Source: an uncultured Erysipelotrichaceae bacterium (lineage in GTDB: Bacteria > Bacillota_I > Bacilli_A > Erysipelotrichales > Erysipelotrichaceae). Taken from it: a stretch of 6,004 bases of DNA. This document shows, piece after piece, positions 5,143-6,004 of the stretch (the first letter of the stretch is position 1; each line of letters begins with the position of its first letter). Both the position numbers and the translations under genes were made by a program. The stretch is from the NCBI GenBank assembly GCA_902796525.1, contig CADBPB010000093.1, positions 1-6,004 on the forward strand, read 5' to 3'. A model generated the notes under the pieces. The model was not told the DNA's origin and searched no databases. It saw only the letters and a list, made by a program, of their open reading frames with translations.

Positions 5143-5172
5143 TCAGAAATCTATCAATTCATTCAACGTCAT
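5143..5172 (-). CDS. Possible leaderless 9-codon leader ORF (MTLNELIDF)
   Basis: An ATG at 5172 starts exactly six bases after the TATATT -10 of the promoter at 5179-5206, so it would be the first codon of the transcript. It encodes MTLNELIDF and stops at TGA (5145-5143). It is in a different frame from the small gene and ends 62 bases before that gene's ATG. It could be a translated leader peptide that affects folding of the downstream hairpins. It could also be an accident of the transcript's 5' end. Confidence 0.3.
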   Translation of the reverse strand: MTLNELIDF

Positions 5173-5178
5173 GAGTTT

Positions 5179-5206
5179 AATATACTGTCTGCTAATAGAT
5201 TGTCAA
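5179..5206 (-). promoter_or_regulatory. Sigma-A-type promoter of the small SD-led gene
   Basis: On the minus strand there is a perfect TTGACA (5206-5201), a 16-base spacer and TATATT (5184-5179, five of six consensus). This is the best complete promoter in the window. The expected start is near 5172. Confidence 0.7.
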
Positions 5207-5234
5207 AATAACAAGCAAATCCATCATGTGGCAC

Positions 5235-5256
5235 AATCGGAAATGACCGGTTTTTT
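5235..5256 (+). terminator. Weak terminator-like hairpin on the + strand
   Basis: AATCGG (5235-5240) pairs with CCGGTT (5247-5252) through one T-G pair around a 6-base loop, followed by TTTT. No + strand gene ends here. It could only stop read-through from the metallophosphoesterase gene, which would run antisense to the small gene. Confidence 0.3.
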
Positions 5257-5287
5257 CAAAATGCATTACTGAATTCCTCATCGAAGC

Positions 5288-5316
5288 AAAGAAAAAGAGA
5301 CTTTCGTCTCTTCTTT
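5288..5316 (-). terminator. Intrinsic terminator of the Ntn-hydrolase gene
   Basis: On the minus strand, AGAGAC (5311-5306), a GAAA tetraloop and GTCTCT (5301-5296) form a perfect 6-bp stem followed by TTTTCTTT. It lies about 28 bases after the TAG. A preceding AAAAGA can lengthen the stem. The + strand side also has a T-rich tail, so it may work in both directions. Confidence 0.88.
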
Positions 5317-5339
5317 TATGTCATGATCGGATAACCCAT

Positions 5340-5999
5340 CTAAGCGGCATCCGTCAGGATCTTGTGTTTGACCCATCTTGCCTGGTCCTTGGTGATCAGC
5401 AGGATGTCGATCGGCCCTCCGCAGGTCGCTACGCCAAGAGAAAACCTCTGGGCCTTGCAGTTGACGTCGATCATGAATTCCGCCAGTTCGATCCCGTCTT
5501 TCAGATACATGTGGTTCCAGTCGAAGATCATCGGCGTCTTGCCGTTCATCAGATCCGTCAGATGGGAGATATCCCCGCTCCACGAGGCGGCATAGGCGTT
5601 GTTTGTGTTGAGCCGGCTCACGGAATCGCTGACCTCAAAGACCCTCTGTTCATCGCCGTCATAACCGGCCACATGGAAACGGACGCTCGCGTTCTTCTTT
5701 TTCTCATGGACGAATTCCAGCAGATGAGTGGCGATCGTTTCGACCGTGTCCTCCTTGCTGACGTGCATGATCTCGAACTCCCGGATGAAATCCGCGATGG
5801 TCTGGCTGCCGATCTCGGCTTCCCCGCAGGCGGAGATGCCGACTCTTTTGTCCGCCAGCAGAAAGACCTTCTGACCGTTGTCGCTCAAAGTGAAGCGGTC
5901 GATGATCTTGCTGTCGCTGTGCCGGAACGAACCGGTGACCCGGCTGTCCGCCGCCATGATGATGCCTTCCGGGATATAGACGGTCGCAATGACACTCAT
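5340..5999 (-). CDS. Proteasome/HslV-like Ntn hydrolase with probable Ser nucleophile
   Basis: This is a 219-residue protein of the N-terminal nucleophile hydrolase fold, resembling proteasome beta subunits, HslV and the bacterial proteasome homologues. The N-terminal strand pair reads MSVIATVYIPEGIIMAADSRVTG. AADSR is the hallmark segment, with D18 matching proteasome Asp17. Counting back from it, residue 2 (Ser) falls where Thr1 lies in the proteasome and HslV. Met removal before Ser would expose it without a propeptide. K31 in SDSKIID is the likely counterpart of Lys33. Further blocks are VGISACGEAEIGS (53-65), SWSGD (139-143) and CGGPIDILLIT (193-203). The usual HslV partner (hslU) is not next to it in the window. 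Five bases upstream of the ATG are visible (GTTTT), so the promoter and ribosome-binding site are outside. It has its own terminator. The substrate and the natural role, protease or otherwise, are unknown. Confidence 0.72.
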   Translation of the reverse strand: MSVIATVYIPEGIIMAADSRVTGSFRHSDSKIIDRFTLSDNGQKVFLLADKRVGISACGEAEIGSQTIADFIREFEIMHVSKEDTVETIATHLLEFVHEKKKNASVRFHVAGYDGDEQRVFEVSDSVSRLNTNNAYAASWSGDISHLTDLMNGKTPMIFDWNHMYLKDGIELAEFMIDVNCKAQRFSLGVATCGGPIDILLITKDQARWVKHKILTDAA

Positions 6000-6004
6000 A
6001 AAAC

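Overview
The window looks like a chromosomal segment of a low-to-mid-GC Bacillota (Firmicutes) bacterium. The evidence is an adjacent, translationally overlapping mnmL-mnmM (ytqA-ytqB) tRNA-modification pair, a UMF1-type transporter, a Gram-positive-style membrane-anchored DUF4015 glycoside-hydrolase-like protein, and many intrinsic terminators. Coding regions are near 50% GC with GC-rich third positions, and intergenic regions are AT-rich. Erysipelotrichia-like relatives are plausible, but genus and class cannot be fixed from sequence alone. No mobile element, CRISPR array, tRNA or rRNA is visible.

Layout: (1) 1-729 (+), the C-terminal half of a UMF1-family MFS transporter, cut by the left window edge and closed by a strong terminator that overlaps its stop codon. 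(2) 784-2242 (+), the mnmL-mnmM operon: a radical SAM enzyme and a SAM methyltransferase acting on the wobble uridine (xnm5s2U) of tRNA. (3) 2234-3850 (-), a membrane-anchored putative glycoside hydrolase that meets mnmM tail to tail with a 9-bp overlap. Its terminator is a perfect hairpin lying inside the mnmM coding sequence on the opposite strand. (4) 3851-4060, a divergent AT-rich control region with a candidate three-way-junction structure, a terminator-like hairpin, and repeats that look like an operator. (5) 4061-4873 (+), a membrane-anchored metallophosphoesterase-fold protein in which several catalytic histidines are replaced. (6) 4913-5080 (-), an unrecognised 55-residue protein with a perfect Shine-Dalgarno sequence, a strong promoter and a leader carrying a 9-codon mini-ORF. 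(7) 5340-5999 (-), a proteasome/HslV-like Ntn hydrolase whose likely nucleophile is Ser2, with its own terminator.

The most interesting pattern is at the starts. Three first-in-transcript genes, plus the 9-codon mini-ORF, have a -10-like hexamer (TACAAT, TAAAAT, TATAAT, TATATT) followed by exactly six bases and then ATG. In all four the expected transcription start would be the A of the start codon, so leaderless transcription is implied. The internal cistron mnmM and the small SD-led ORF use Shine-Dalgarno-type signals instead. The genes do not form one pathway; mnmL-mnmM is the only pair with a clear joint function.
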